A stretch of DNA of 64,000 nt from Pseudocercospora fijiensis CIRAD86 (taxonomy: Eukaryota; Ascomycota; Dothideomycetes; Mycosphaerellales; Mycosphaerellaceae). How positions within the stretch are numbered: the first letter of the stretch is position 1; each line of letters begins with the position of its first letter. The position numbers and the translations under genes are program-made. The notes beneath the pieces were generated by a model that worked only from the letters and a program-made list of their open reading frames with translations, searched no databases and was not told the DNA's origin. The stretch is from NCBI RefSeq assembly GCF_000340215.1, contig NW_006921539.1, positions 1,126,507-1,190,506 on the forward strand, in the 5' to 3' direction. Below are positions 1 through 12,599 of the stretch, piece by piece.

Positions 1-575
1 TTGCGGATAATAGGTTACTCCTCGATCTTTCCGACCCTTTAAGCGAGGCGAACCTCTACTACTATACTTATAATAGCCTTTACCTATAGAAACTAGGCAA
101 GCTGTGTTTTTTGAAAGATAAGATAAGATTAACAATTAAAGGCTACTAAACCTAACTAATTAGGGCTAGCGAAACTATAAATAATAATAGCTCTCGTAAC
201 AACAAGAATACTCCCTCGTAATAATAAGAACAAACCCTCGGAAGCGGACATTTCTAGGTCTTTTAAGAGTAGACGCAAAGAACTCGGTACGATATTACTT
301 AGAACGGAGGCAGTGCTATAATACCTCGTACGCCTACCTATTATAGCAGAGAAGACGCGCTCGTATTATAATTAGTCGATAGTCCTTAATTCTACTAGTT
401 ATATATTACTTTATTACATATAAGGATAGCGTAGTTAGAGTTAAACATTGTATTGTATTAGAGGTAAGGTTTAGCATAGTTATATAATTAGGTAGTTAAG
501 CGTTCAATTTAGCGTAGCTAAACAGCTTGTTAGAACTGCTAAGTTAGTAGCAATAGAGATTAGATTAGAATATAA
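1..575 (+). mobile_element. 3' end of an upstream Gyp-1 element
   Basis: This stretch is closely similar to about 6843-7447, the non-coding region between pol and the 3' LTR of the complete element that follows. It runs straight into the LTR at 576-773, so it is the tail of a second Gyp-1 copy sharing that LTR. The rest of that copy lies left of the window. It lacks about 40 bases just before the LTR that the downstream copy has. I see no coding potential in it. Confidence 0.8.
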
Positions 576-773
576 TGTTAGGGCTAAAGAGGCTATACGT
601 AATTGGCATGTAACTAGGCCGAGTAAAGCTAGGGTCTTAATGCCTTAGGTAGGGCTTGGCGCTTAGCGTTAGGCTAACTCTCCTGCCTTCCTCCCTCTCC
701 TCCTAGTTCCTTATCGAATACTACTTGTACCTACTACTACCCTATCTACCTACTAACATACCCTTCTTATATA
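576..773 (+). repeat. Gyp-1a 5' LTR (shared with upstream copy)
   Basis: It starts TGTTAG and ends CTTATATA; the minus-strand copy still ends CTTATACA, so the original termini were TG...CA. It matches the LTRs at 7448-7645, 7687-7885, 22146-22334 and 32905-33095. Confidence 0.9.
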
Positions 774-782
774 GTATTCGAT
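713..782 (+). promoter_or_regulatory. Putative self-priming signal: LTR 11-mer complementary to the PBS
   Basis: Bases 713-723 (ATCGAATACTA) are the exact reverse complement of 772-782 (TAGTATTCGAT), which spans the LTR/internal junction where a primer-binding site must lie. The 10-bp core of the pair is kept in Gyp-1b (32896-32905 and 32957-32966). An 11-nt match between the transcript start and the PBS is how Tf1-type elements prime reverse transcription from their own RNA; fungal chromoviruses such as MAGGY are placed in that group. The transcript start is not visible here, so the mechanism is inferred. Confidence 0.6.
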
Positions 783-1028
783 CTACCCTTTAAGGGCAGC
801 AGCTAGATAGTCCTTATTTTAAGCTTTTAGCGGTATAGCTACGAATAAGACTAATCTAACTATATTGCGCCCGAAGAACGGGACCTATACGTACTATTCT
901 ATCGAAACAACCGTACCAATTATTAAGCAAGGCCTTCTATACGGCCTATTATACTAAGTTAAGCACACTAAGCCGATATCTACTAATTCCGCTATATCCG
1001 CATCTTAGGGGCTAACAATATATTATTA

Positions 1029-2400
1029 GTGTCGCCCCTTACAATAGCCGGTTTATTACGAAACAATAACCGTACTGCCGCTAGTAGCGCTAGCAATAAC
1101 AACGCTAGTAGTACAGTTCCCGCTAAAGTGCCTGCTAAAGTGCCTCCTGCTAAAGAGCCTGCCGGAGAGCCTATTAAAGAAGAACCTATAATTCTAGGTA
1201 ATAATCTAGAATTGCCTATTAACGATATTCTTAACAACATTGTTAATCGACGATATAGCTAGCTAGCCTTTGGCCCCTAACTAGTAGGGAGACTCTAAGA
1301 AGCTACCTAAAACAGGCTTACTGCCCTACGTTAAGAACGACAGCTAAAGGATAACCTCCTCGAAATTCGCCGCCTTTAGGAGGCCCTAACAACTAATACT
1401 AAGTCGATAGTAGGACCTTCCTTACTATTAGTCCTAGTTTAGAAGAAGGATACTAAACTCAAGGACTGCACCGTATTTGATAGCTCTAGTCGAAAGCAAT
1501 ACAACGACTACATTCGTAACTGTAAGCTTAACTAACGAAACGTACTAAGGGCTCTACTAAATGACTATTTACTAGTCGTCTATGCTATATAGTACATTAA
1601 CGGCGACCTAAAACGCACCTAGAATGACTATTTTGACTTCCTTAATAACTAGACTACTATTTAGTAGCAGACCTACAAAACCATTATGCTAGACACCCTT
1701 AGAAACCCTATACTAAGGCAACAACACGCTTAGGACTAGTACCTTCGAGCTAAACAAAAGACTAATCAATCGGCTCGCTTATTTAAGGCCTATTTAAAGA
1801 CCCTCGAAGACGACCTCCCGACTAAAACTAATTCTATCTAGATCTCCGAAATACGCCCTAAATTGAGATAGGAATTAGTCCTTGAATTAGACCGCCGCCG
1901 TGTGTTTAAACAGGCCAATCTTATACGTATTTAATTCATAGTCGAAGTCGAAACTACTAAACGAGCTGTCTAGCTCTAGTAACGACTAGAATTAAGGATT
2001 CGACCTACTAGTAACCGTAGCAACTATAGCTGCGGAGGAAACCAAGGTTCCTACTAAGATAACAATACTAACAATAGGAATAGTAACAACGACCGTAGAA
2101 GAAGCCGTAGCCGGCGGCTATATAGAGGAGGCCGTAATAGGGGCCGTAGAAGGGGCTCGTATCCCTATAGTACTAATCGCTCGGCTAACAACAGCGGCAA
2201 TAGCTATAGTAATCCCCTAACCGGACTAAAGTGCTTCAATTGTAATAGTACTAGCTATCTACTAGGCCAATGCGACAAACCTAAGGACTAGGCCCGAATC
2301 GACCGTACTACCGCCGAACACCGAAAGCACCTTTTAGTAGCTAACGCTACCCCTGTAGGCTAACCTTCTTATTAGTCGAAAAAAGAGTAAGCGCCGCACT
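1029..2400 (+). pseudogene. Gyp-1a gag (capsid/nucleocapsid), RIP-degraded
   Basis: Structural protein of the retrotransposon particle. The frame begins with a low-complexity Ala/Asn/Pro-Lys stretch (1029-1262 is free of stops), continues through a helical capsid-like region, then an Arg/Gly/Asn/Ser-rich segment (about 2040-2220) and one CCHC-type zinc knuckle at about 2230-2275 (CFNC...GQC). The zinc-binding His is now Tyr, as expected from a C-to-T change. Many in-frame TAG codons occur. No ATG start can be fixed because the open frame starts at a non-ATG codon. Confidence 0.75.
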
Positions 2401-2414
2401 AACTGTTAGCCTTA

Positions 2415-5400
2415 TACGGCGTAAGACTATTGATATTGTGCTAGCTATTATACGTACCTGTCTCGTATCGGACACGTATAGGACTAACTATAAGACTAAG
2501 GTTACACTAGATCTAGGAAATTCAGTTAGTGCCCTTATTAGCTATCGCCTAGCTAAGCAATTAGACCTTCGACAACTGCCTAGGACTAACCTACTAACCC
2601 TTGCTTGGTTTAATAACGCTCGGCACTTGACCTATAGGGCCTACTATGTCTATATAGCCCTAAAGGACGACCTCGGCAATAAGCGCCTACTAAACTTTAC
2701 TGCCTATACGGTAGATATAGACAGCCTCCTATCTAACATTGTTATTAGCAACCCTGTTCTTAAGTACTATGCTATAGTTATAGACTTAGGCAGTTAACAA
2801 TAGCGATTTAGAATCGCTAGGAAAGAGGACATTAAATATATTAATATTAGCGAGTGCCCTAATAATATTAGGGTCCTATTTATTAGCAACCTAACCCTAG
2901 CCGATCCGACGGCCGACCTGCTCGGTAGTAATAACGATAAACCTGTACCCCCTAATGATCCTAATTAGCTTGCTCGTATACTAGAGCCTATCCGAGAGAC
3001 CTATATTAATGTGTTTAAATACTACCTAGTATCGACATTGCCTATATTCAAAGAGACGGATTATAAGATTGACATTATAGAGGGCAAAGAGGTCCCCTTT
3101 AGGCCACTCTACAACCTTAGTAAAAGGGAGCTTGCTATATTGCGTAAGTATCTAGAGGAAAACCTAGCTAATAGCCGGATACGGTATAGTAACAGCCCTA
3201 CTAGCGCTCCTATCCTATTCGTACTAAAGAAGGATAGTAGCCTACGCCTATATATTAATTACCGCGGACTTAATGCTATTACTATCAAAGACCGCTATCC
3301 ACTTCCGCTTATTAATAAGACTCTCGATCGCCTTTCTAGTGCCTACTACTACACTATATTAGACATTAAGGACGCCTATTACCGCATCTGTATTCGTAAG
3401 GGCGATGAATAGAAGACAGCCTTTCGTACTCGCTATAGCTATTTTAAGTACTTAGTTATGCTATTTAGGCTAGCCAATGCCCCTACTATATTCTAGTCCT
3501 ATATTAATCGGGCCCTATTAGGCCTATTAGATTACCTCTGTATAGTTTACCTAGATAACATCCTAGTTTATATATACTCTCCGGATATTACGGAACACTA
3601 GGCTATAGTCCGTAAGGTACTCGATCGCCTAAGGGCCTATAGCTTGTATTGCAAGCCTTCTAAATGCACCTTTGCTACTAAAGAGGTATTATTCCTCGGC
3701 TTCCTCGTATCAACTAAGGGTATTAAGGCTAATCCTAATCGGATCAAAACTATTACTAAATAGCCTGTTCCTACGTTAATTAAGGAGCTATAGTCGTTCC
3801 TCGGTTTTGCTAACTTCTATCGCCGATTTATTAAGGGCTATTCGAGGCATGTAATGCTACTAACTAAGCTTACTAAAACCAAGGCTAACCTAACTAGAGA
3901 GTTTGGGTAGACTAACAGAGCATAAGCCGCTTTTAACGGTTTAAAGAAGCGCTTTACTAAAGTCCCCTTATTGCACTATTTTATACTAAGCAAACAGATC
4001 CGCATTGAGACTAACGCTTTACAGTTTGCTATATTAGCTATTATATTACAACAGGCTAATAACAATTACTAGCACCCGATTGCCTTCTTCTCGAGGAAGA
4101 TAATTAATGCTAAGCGTCGCTACGAGACCTACGAGCAAGAGCTCCTAGCTATTATCGAGGCCTTTAAGCACTAGAGGCACTACCTCGATAGGGCTTAATA
4201 TACAATATAGGTCTATACAGACTATAACAACCTCCGTAGCATTACTAAGGTTACTAGGGTTATAGGTCGATAGGCTAGATAGGCCGTCTACCTCGCCGGG
4301 TTTGATTTTAATATATTATACCGGCTAGGCGTAAGTAACCCTACCGATAGCCTATCGAGGCGACCTAATTACGATAGCGAGACCTAACACATTAATTCTT
4401 TGTTTCTAACCCTGTAGTATAAGATTGCTATAGCCCGTATTGTTAATAAGCACGCGTAGGATAAGCGGCTTACTAGACTCCGCGACGGCTTAAAGTATAT
4501 TAATGCTCTTGCTATATTAATAGTGCGTATTAAGGCAAGAGCTAAGGACACAGATAGGAGAAGTTATAATAACTCCCTAGTCGATATCGCTATATATAGT
4601 AATAGCGATTAAAGCACTAATGCAGTTAATCCGGCTACTAGTACTATTAGATATATATAATACGTACCTCGTTTAATAGCGAGGGTACTACTAAATAACC
4701 TTGCAAACGGGGATAGTCAATCGTTTATAGATAAGCTGTTACGTACTTAGTAGAGGGACGCCTTTACTACTAAACGTATCGACAAGCTTGTAAGTAGGCG
4801 AACGACTCGATCTAGTAAGAGTAACTAGTCGATCGATAACAAAGGTTATTTGAAGTTTAAGGGCAGATACTATGTCCCCGCTAAACATTCGATCCGATAA
4901 GAACTTCTTAAGCGACACTATAATAGTAAGCTTGCCGGTTACTATAGTATAGAGAGGTCGCACGAGCTACTATCGCGTACATACTACTAGCTAAATAGTA
5001 AGCGGGACATAAAGGACTACGTAAACACGTACGCCGTATGTTAACGTGTTAAGGCACTAAAGCATTAGCCTTTTAGCGAGTTGTCCTTATTGCTAATCCC
5101 TTACAAGCCATTTGCAGAGCTTATAATAGATTTTATTATAGGTCTTCCCCCTACTAAGCGAAGAGGAAGCAAAGACATCTTTAACGCTATCCTAGTCGTT
5201 ATAGACCGGTTTACTAAGGGCGCTCGATACATCCCGGCGCGGAAAGATTAGACTACTATTAATATAGCAGAAGCGCTATAGAACAACATCTTCTATACCT
5301 ATTAGGGGACCCCTAAAGGGATAGTCTCTAACCGAGGCTCGACATTCACATCTTATTATTAAAGTAAGATTTGCCTATAGCTAAGACTCAAGCATCGCCT

Positions 5401-6270
5401 ATCTATAGCATTCTATCTACAAACAGATAGTCAAACCGAAAGGCAGAATGCTACGCTATAGCAGTACCTACGTAGCTACATTAATAAGAACCCTAATAAC
5501 TAGGTTAATCTCCTATAGCCTATAGAATTCGTATACAACAATAGTGTACACTTATCTACTAAGGTTTCACTATATATAGCTATAATAGGCTAGAACGCCG
5601 CCTTACTATAAGACCTATTCACCTCGCTTAAGGCCGAGCGCAAGGAAAGGGAAGCGCGTTAAGTACTAACACCTAAGACGCTAGCGGCTATTAAGAGGGT
5701 TTAAAAGATGCGAGAAATTCACGCTATAATAGCTAACAAACTAGCAAAGGCCTAGGCCTATTAGAAGGCCTACTATAACAAACACTATACGCTAATAACC
5801 TTTAAATAAGGCGATATAGTTATACTTAGTACGAAGAACCTCCGTATCCGCAAACACCTATTACCTAATAGCAAAATACGCCCTAAACTAGCACTAAGGT
5901 ACATTAGTCCATTCCGTATTCGAGAAGTTAAGGGCTCCTCCGCATAGGCCTATTAGTTATAGCTTCCTCCTTATTATACTATCTATAACACCTTCTATGT
6001 ATCCCTCCTTAAGCTATATTACCTACGCGAGGGGGATGAAGCCCCTACTAAACACGAAGACATACTAGCGGATAGTAAAGAGCTATAGTCTATAGAACAT
6101 ATCCTAGATTATCGGACTAGGCGAGGCAAGAAGGAGTACCTCCTAAGATAGCAAGGCTATTTACCTAAATAGGACTCGTAGGAGGCCGAAGACTCGTTTA
6201 AGGATATAACTAAGTTGTTAGATAAGTATTAGACTAGTATAAAGAACAAGAAGAAGGCTAAGGGCCTATA
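2415..6270 (+). pseudogene. Gyp-1a pol: protease, RT, RNase H, integrase, chromodomain
   Basis: Polyprotein of the chromovirus. Domains in order: retropepsin at about 2438-2797 (active-site D-T-G now D-L-G in a LDLGNSVSALIS context); reverse transcriptase about 3010-3700 ([19 protein letters not shown] region, catalytic YLDD now YLDN at about 3548-3560); RNase H about 3960-4330; integrase about 4740-5560; chromodomain about 6060-6240 (LLRWQGYLP-type core with W written as stop). The D-to-N change fits a TG-to-TA transition and is also present in Gyp-1b. Stops are TAG/TAA at former Gln/Trp codons throughout. The chromodomain would have directed integration to modified histone tails. Confidence 0.88.
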
Positions 6271-6285
6271 ATGTCGCCTAGGAAC

Positions 6286-6309
6286 AATGCTACCCCCGGG
6301 GTACTATTA
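6286..6309. repeat. CCCCGGGG-core palindrome, copy 1 (Gyp-1a)
   Basis: An imperfect palindrome centred on CCCCCGGGG, flanked by AATGCTA and TACTATTA, just past the chromodomain coding end. The same motif recurs in elements A and copia (see findings). Confidence 0.85.
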
Positions 6310-7447
6310 GCTAACTAATTAGAGGCCGGCAAACTAGGACAATAAGACTATACTAGGCGCGCTACGACGCGTCTATTAATTAATCGTATACTCTTTTAAG
6401 GACTCTACCTCTTTACTAACGCGCCCTATAGGTCCCCCTCTTGTTCCCTTATTCTATCGGGGCCTCGAGGCCTAGGCAATCGGCGAAGACGGCGCGGCCG
6501 GCGCGGCTATATTAGTAACGGTATTGCGGAGTGTATTGTTAGTTAAAAAAGGAGATTAGAAGCGAGGTAAAGTTGGCGCTAAGACGACTAGCGCCGCCAT
6601 TGTTAATATTACTTACTATTGTTACTATATCTGCTAAGACAACCTTACCTATACTACGAGCCTAAGGCACCTTTAATTAAAACTTTAATTAAAACTTTAA
6701 GCCGCCTAAAAGATTAAGCCTATTAAGGGGTTGATCAAAACTTTAAGGCTAAGTTAAAGCTTTAAGCCGCTTAAAAGATTAAGTGGACTAATAGACTAAC
6801 TAACTAAGGGCAAAAACTATAGAGCTAAGCTAGCCGGGGTCGATCTTGCGGACAATAGGTTACTCCTCGATCTATCTAACCCTTTAAGCGAGGCGAACCT
6901 TTACTACTACACTTATAATAGCCTTTACCTATAGAAACTAGACGAGCTGTGTTTTTTAAAAAGATAAGATAAGATTGACACTTAAAGGCTGCTAAACCTA
7001 GCTAATTAGGGCTAGCGAAACTACGAATAATAAGAATAATAACCCTTAGAAACGGACAAATCCTCGGAAGCGGACATTGCTAGGTCTTTTAAGAGTAGAC
7101 GCAAAGAACTCGATACGACATTACTTAGAACGGAGGCAGTGCTACAATACCTCGTACGTCTACCTATTATAGTTAGGGAAGACGCGCTTGTATTATAATT
7201 AGTCGAAGGCCTTCAATTCTTATAGATATATATTACTTTATAGTTTATTATATATAGAGATAGCGCAGTTAGAGTTGTACATTGTATTATTAGAGGTGAG
7301 GTTTAATATAGTTATATAATTAGGTAGTTAAGTGTTTAATTTAGCGCGGGCTAAGCAGCTTATTAGACCTGCTAAGTTAGTAGCAATAGAGGTTAAGACT
7401 AGGACAAAGACCGGCTACGAGGGCGCGGCCTTTAGAAGGGAAGCGTA
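6310..7447 (+). other. Gyp-1a 3' untranslated region
   Basis: About 1.1 kb between pol and the 3' LTR with no recognisable protein. At 6670-6790 it carries several near-copies of an AACTTTAATTA / CTTTAAGCCGC motif. It ends in the purine-rich tract that would prime plus-strand synthesis. Homologous to 1-575 and to 22335-23500 (inverted). Confidence 0.7.
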
Positions 7448-7645
7448 TATTAGGGCTAAAGAGGCTACACGTAATTAGTATGTAACTAGGCCGAGTAAAG
7501 CTAGGGTCTTAATGCCTTAGGCAGGGCTTGGCGCTTAGCGTTAGGCTAACTCTCCTGCCTTCCTCCCTCTCCTCCTAGTTCCTTATCGAATACTACTTGT
7601 ACCTACTACTACCCTATCTACCTACTAACATACCCTTCTTATATA
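7448..7645 (+). repeat. Gyp-1a 3' LTR
   Basis: 198 bp, same length as the LTR at 576-773. The terminal TG has become TA, consistent with RIP. Confidence 0.9.
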
Positions 7646-7885
7646 TAAACAGGCTACGAGGGCGCGGCCTTTAGAAGGGAAGCGTATATTAGAGCTAAAG
7701 AGGCTATACGTAATTAGCATATAATTAGGCTAAGTAAAGCTAGGGTCTTAGTGCCTTAGGCAGGGCTTAGCGCTTAGCGTTAGGTTAACTAGCCTGCCTT
7801 CCTCCCTCTCCTCTTAGATCTCTATCGAATACTATACTAATTTACGACTACCCTATCTACCTACTAATATAACCCTTCTTATATA
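7646..7885 (+). mobile_element. Residual Gyp-1 unit: internal stub plus third LTR
   Basis: About 40 bp resembling the purine-rich end of the Gyp-1 internal region (7651-7686), then a third LTR (7687-7885). This is a third tandem unit that has lost nearly all its internal sequence, as expected from unequal recombination in an LTR array. Base 7886 onward is unrelated to Gyp-1 and belongs to element C. Confidence 0.75.
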
Positions 7886-8410
7886 CTATTATCGCTACTG
7901 CCGAAGTTTATTAAGAAATACCCGAAGCATTTAAAGACTATATTAACGTCTTTAATACCGACCTTGCGGGCATTATTCCTTAGCATTCTTAGTACAACTA
8001 TGCTATTAAGCTAGAAGTAGGTAAAGTTCCTCTATAACTGCCTATTTATAACCTCTCGTAGGACGAATTAAAGACACTCCGCGAGCACCTTAATTAGGCT
8101 CTAGCTAAAGGCTAGATCCGACCTAGTAAGTCCCTATACGGCGTACCTATCCTCTTTGTCCTAAAGAAGGACGGTAGTATTCGTCTATACGTCGACTATC
8201 GTAGTCTTAATAAGATTACTATTAAGGACTAGTATCTATTGCTACTTATTAGTAAGCTTCTCGATCGGCTTAGTAAGGCTAAGATCTTCTCTAAATTAGA
8301 CCTTAAAGATGCCTACTACCGCCTTCGTATTCGCGAAGGAGATAAATAGAAGACGGCTTTTAAGACTCGCTATAGACTCTTCGAGTACCTCGTTATACCG
8401 TTTAGGCTAG
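7886..8410 (+). pseudogene. Element C pol, segment 1 (protease-RT linker and 5' half of RT)
   Basis: Start of the oldest gypsy element visible here. It encodes the entry to a Ty3-type reverse transcriptase: an IYNLS...ELKTLREHL stretch, then [20 protein letters not shown] at about 8155-8205, then LDLKDAYYRLRI and KTAFKTRY up to the PFRLA motif, where element A interrupts the frame. The frame resumes at 20521. Stops are TAG at former Gln/Trp codons. The left part of C is probably on the far side of the Gyp-1 array, outside the window. Confidence 0.85.
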
Positions 8411-8690
8411 TATTAGCTAGTAACCGGCCCTACACACCTAGGCTAAGTTTTAAGCCTATATAAGAGGCCTCCTTCTGCATTGCAGATAGAGCACTAACCT
8501 CGTATAGCACATTGTTTATATTACACTTCTATAATGCCTATATTGTAGGGCTCTAGTTATTAGCCTAAGCAACCGTCTTATTATCCTATTATGCTAAACA
8601 TAGCTACCTATATTGCTATAGGTTATATTACCCTCGGTAGCCTATACTATTACTATAGGTAGTAGTAGTAGTATTAGTTTCTGTCCTTTA
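8411..8690 (+). repeat. Element A 5' LTR
   Basis: 280 bp, starts TATTAG (TGTTAG before RIP) and ends CCTTTA. Near-identical to 20237-20516, with differences that are mostly transitions. Confidence 0.92.
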
Positions 8691-9470
8691 TTAGAGCCGA
8701 AGGTAGGGCTATCTCTTTATATCTAATAGGTTCGGGTATATTAAAGGTAGTCTCTAGGCACGAATAGCTATAACCGAAGCGAGGGTACGATAAGAGCCTA
8801 CGATACGGACGATACCGAAGTATCTTAAGGGGCTATTACGACAAGCAGAGAAACCTCTTAACGAGGGCATCGCTTTAACCCCGAAAAGCTACAAACCCTT
8901 AGGACTATTACAGCTTAGGGCCTAGTCTATAGCTATAGCTAGCTTCTAAGGACTTAGCTCCGGGTCGAAGACCTATTTAGTACCGCTTGCTCGAGATAAG
9001 CCCCGCCTAAGGAGGAGATAGACTAATTACCTATCGGCCTTGCTTAGTTTGCTAAGACTATTAATTAATAGCAAATACGGCTTACAGGTCGGATAGCCGG
9101 GGAGTCCCCTATTAATCGGGTAGGGCGTTCCTAGATTCGTAGCCTCGCTTAGATAGTACTTAGCCTTCTACTAGAAAAAGAAGGCTACCGCCCCCCTGCC
9201 TAGCTAAAGGAGATATAAGCTAGTTTCTAGGATCTAGGTGTAAATAGAGATTGTAGTCTCTCCCTCCGAGCGGCTTTCGTCTAATACTAAACTAAGCTCC
9301 TAGAGGTAGTTAGGCGACCCCTAGGAGGCTAAATCCTAATACTACCCCGGGGATAATACTAGGAGAAATAGCCTAATATACTATTCTCTCGCGTAGCAAT
9401 ATTACAACAAACTAAACAAACTAAAGATATTAAAAACACTTTCCTATAGCATTTCATTTCAACTATTTTA
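8691..9470 (+). other. Element A leader
   Basis: About 0.8 kb between the 5' LTR and ORF1. The first bases after the LTR should hold the primer-binding site, but I cannot match it to a tRNA after RIP. It contains one palindrome (9336-9362) and no clear coding frame. Confidence 0.5.
9336..9362. repeat. CCCCGGGG-core palindrome, copy 2 (element A, before ORF1)
   Basis: Near-perfect palindrome CTAATACTACCCC / GGGGATAATACTAG. Located in the leader, upstream of the Gag frame. Confidence 0.85.
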
Positions 9471-12350
9471 CAATAATCGAATAAGCTCTAACGGAAGCGA
9501 ATATTACGAATTAGCAGAATCTTTGGAATCCGAAAACGCCCCTAATCCTATTAACGAAGAAATCAGGTAGCGACTAGTTAATATAAGTAAGCCTCCTACG
9601 CCCTCTACGCTAGAGGCGCTCTATAATATTATTATAAAGATAATAGAGAAGCAAACTAAACTTCTCCGTTAAAACAAGCGTCGCCCGCTAGAGCTAGAGA
9701 GCACTACAAACCCCTTATTCGAAGGGTAGAACGCTATAGCACATATAGAGCGTTTTAAGGAAGGCCTAATTAAGTACGAGCTCGATAGAGAGTCCGACTA
9801 GTATAAGATCCGGTCCCTTACGAGGACTACTAGTACTAAGCTTTACCGAACCCTTAGAACCCTAGTTAGCTACCTAGAAAAGGACGACAAGTCTAATACT
9901 AACTAGGAGGTCTTTAAGTTAGCCTTTCTAAGGGAGTATCGGGAGCGCGATAGCCGTCGTATTAAAGGCAGTCGCGCGTAGCTCGAGACCCTCTGCTTAG
10001 TAAGGCGCACTAAGGATAACGACCTAAAGGGGTATGTCCGCGAATTTGTCGAGTTAGCGGACGGCATCGAGTAGAGTAACCTCGAGAACTCTTAGAGAAC
10101 GAGGCTGCTCCTCTAGGGATTACTATAGCCTATAGCTTAGCGTGTCTTCCGTCGCTATAAGCTTAGCGAGGCCGATCCTAAGAGCTTTAGGAAATACAAA
10201 GAGGTCCTAGTATGTGTTAAGGCCGACATTAATAGCATAGCCGATACGAGGAAGTTTATCTATAGCGAAGACCGGAATAACCTAGCGTAGGTTAGGAAAG
10301 AAGCCTTAGGAAGTAAGGGACCTAAGTTCCTTCCTAAATCGTAAAGTAGTCCTAAGACCGTAACTCCTACTATTACTAAGCACTCTTAGGATGTCGCGGA
10401 CTTAGCTAAATCCCTAGCCTAGCTAAACCTAAATGCGAAAGCATTATAGCGAGTTAGGGAGGTTATTAATGCTACTATACTAGCCGATATACTACTAGTC
10501 TACTAGGTTTCAGATCCTAACTACCCTAAAGCCCCTTTAGTAGATGTCTACGCTATACGGAAGATCTATTCTAACTTAGATAGTAAGTGCTAGATGTATA
10601 GCGGGTTCAAACATATCTAATCGTCCTACCCTATCTAGAAAGAGCTTCTTAAAAGGAAGCTTATTATACAAGTAAATAGCCGATTCTACTATATAGACAC
10701 CGGCGACAAGATTGATTTCAAATAGGATCGGAGAGCCCCGAAGCTACCTTAGCTAAAGACCCTTTTAGAAAAGAAGTATAGCGGCAAGATCGAGTTTAAG
10801 GATACTAGGAATAGTACCCTCGCTACTATTGCTAAACGAGAAACTTAGAAGGTTAGGGCTAAACAGGTTAAGGAGCGAAGTAGTAATAGTACTACCGAGC
10901 CCGTTAAGGTTAACTTTGTTTCTTAGGACCCGGACGCGGTTACTAATGTTTACGCGGTTACTAAGAATAGTATAGATGTCTACGCTGCTATACGGTCTTA
11001 GACCTAGTCCTAAAGCAAGGGCAAGAGCCCTTAGAACCCTACTCGCCCTAGTACGGCAGCCCCTACTAGGGTACTAAAGAACAAGGCGGCCGACAAGGCT
11101 AAGCAATAGCGAGAGTTAACCGCTAAAACTAAGACTCTCTAGATAGCCGTAGACCGTGCTGCCCGATCTAGCACCGTACCTAGTACCGTACCTAGCACCC
11201 TACCTATAGAAAGCCTAGTTGTCCTAGAGACTCTAGAGGTCGATATAGAGGATATTACTACTAATATTAGTAGTACCCTAGGTCTAGCTAACCTACCGGC
11301 CTATAAGCGAAAGTTATCCGATCTAAAGAGCTTTCGCTTTAATAGGTATATAAAAAAGTATAGTACTAGCCTAGGTAACTCCTTAGACACAAAGGCAAAC
11401 GCTCTCTTCTAGGCTTTATAGTTCCTAGACCTTAAGTCTAATATGTCTATAGGAGAGCTGCTAGTATACGGGTTGCCTACTAACCTATTCTAGAGCCGAA
11501 TCCCTAACGATACTATCTTTATAAAAGACCTCGCTACCCTCCGAAGGAAACAGGGACGAGAAGACTATATCGACGTCTCTTCCCTATAGTTCCTTCCTAA
11601 ATTTTTAGGTACCTAAGAGGTAGTAGAAGGCGAATCGGTAACCTACGAGAACTAAGAGACTATCGATAATGCTAACGAAGAGGGAGTTAAGGAGATAGGC
11701 CGAGAGGATAGTAATAATCCCGACCCTACTTAAGTTTTAGTCTCTATTAAGGCTGTCCGGTTTACTAGCTAACAAATCGGTCGAGTAGGACCTCCTCGAC
11801 CTAAGGAACTTTATTCTATCCCTAATAATGTAGACCTTTCCGTAGTTACCCGTTCCTTCGCCGTCGTTCCCGCTATCTATATTTAAGTTACTATCGGGAG
11901 CTATAGTTAATAGATGCTAGCAATGCTTAATAATAGTTCGGAGTTACTTATTATAAGTAAGCGTTAGGCTAAATAACTTAGGCTGCTAATAAACAGAGAC
12001 ATTTCCCTCGGTATATAGGGAGTAAATAGGGAGGTTGCGCTAGTAGGTGCTTGCTATAATGTTATAGTAGACGCCTTCGGTATATGCTTTTCCTTTACTT
12101 TCTAGATTGCCGCCGACCTAAATACGCTAATTATTCTAGGTCGACTATAGTCTCGTATAACCCGAGGTATTTAGCGCAACTGCGACGACGGCTCCTAGGA
12201 GGGAACTATTACTAACTAGAAGGGCAACCGAGTCGTGTTTACTAGTTATATCGGCAACACTAGCTGCAAGTCCTACGAGGATATCCTTACTACTTCTAGA
12301 CGGTCTTCGGGAAACGCTACGGCGCGGTTGTAAGACCGGCAATCTACGCT
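9470..12350 (+). pseudogene. Element A ORF1: Gag-like protein with C-terminal retropepsin
   Basis: A long single frame interrupted only by TAG/TAA at probable Gln/Trp codons. The N-terminal half is charged and helical (rich in Glu, Lys, Arg), as in fungal retrotransposon Gag proteins. No clear CCHC zinc knuckle was found. Near the C-terminus (about 11880-12160) a retropepsin-like segment is visible: an IGSY...MLAMLNNSSELLIIS stretch where D-T/S-G would lie, and a later LIILGR motif typical of the end of such proteases. The active-site Asp-Ser/Thr-Gly is degraded. Assignment rests on position and these two motifs. Confidence 0.6.
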
Positions 12351-12563
12351 ATAAGTTAGTATAGCTTAAATAGGTTATTTCTAGAAGTACGCCGCTCCGT
12401 ACGTTAAAGCAAGTTTCTAGGTTCTATACTAAGAAGACGAATGCTCGAAGCGATAGCGAGTATAATACAACGACTACCTAAGGCACGAGTTAAGGTAATA
12501 ATACTATCGCAAGTATTACTACCGGACGCGGGTCTACCCGAACTAACTAATTAGAGCGCGAGT

Positions 12564-12589
12564 CTAATGCTACCCCGGGGGTATTATTA
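12564..12589. repeat. CCCCGGGG-core palindrome, copy 3 (between ORF1 and pol of A)
   Basis: CTAATGCTACCCCGGGGG followed by TATTATTA. It sits in the gap between the end of ORF1 and the start of the pol frame. Confidence 0.85.
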
Positions 12590-12599
12590 CGAATCTAAC

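Larger units (their letters stand above)
576..7645 (+). mobile_element. Gyp-1a, Ty3/gypsy chromovirus, full length, RIP-inactivated
   Basis: A 7.07-kb LTR retrotransposon bounded by LTRs 576-773 and 7448-7645 (198 bp each). The order inside is gag, protease, reverse transcriptase, RNase H, integrase, chromodomain, which is the chromovirus layout. A purine-rich tract (about 7436-7445) precedes the 3' LTR. A second copy, Gyp-1b, lies inverted at 22146-33095 and supports all boundaries. Every domain has stop codons at expected Gln/Trp positions, so the element is non-autonomous as written. It forms a tandem array with a partial copy on each side. Confidence 0.92.

Noticed and set aside
992..1240. 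Minus-strand ORF of 82 codons
   Set aside because: Shadow of the Gyp-1a gag frame on the plus strand; low-complexity repeats keep both strands open.
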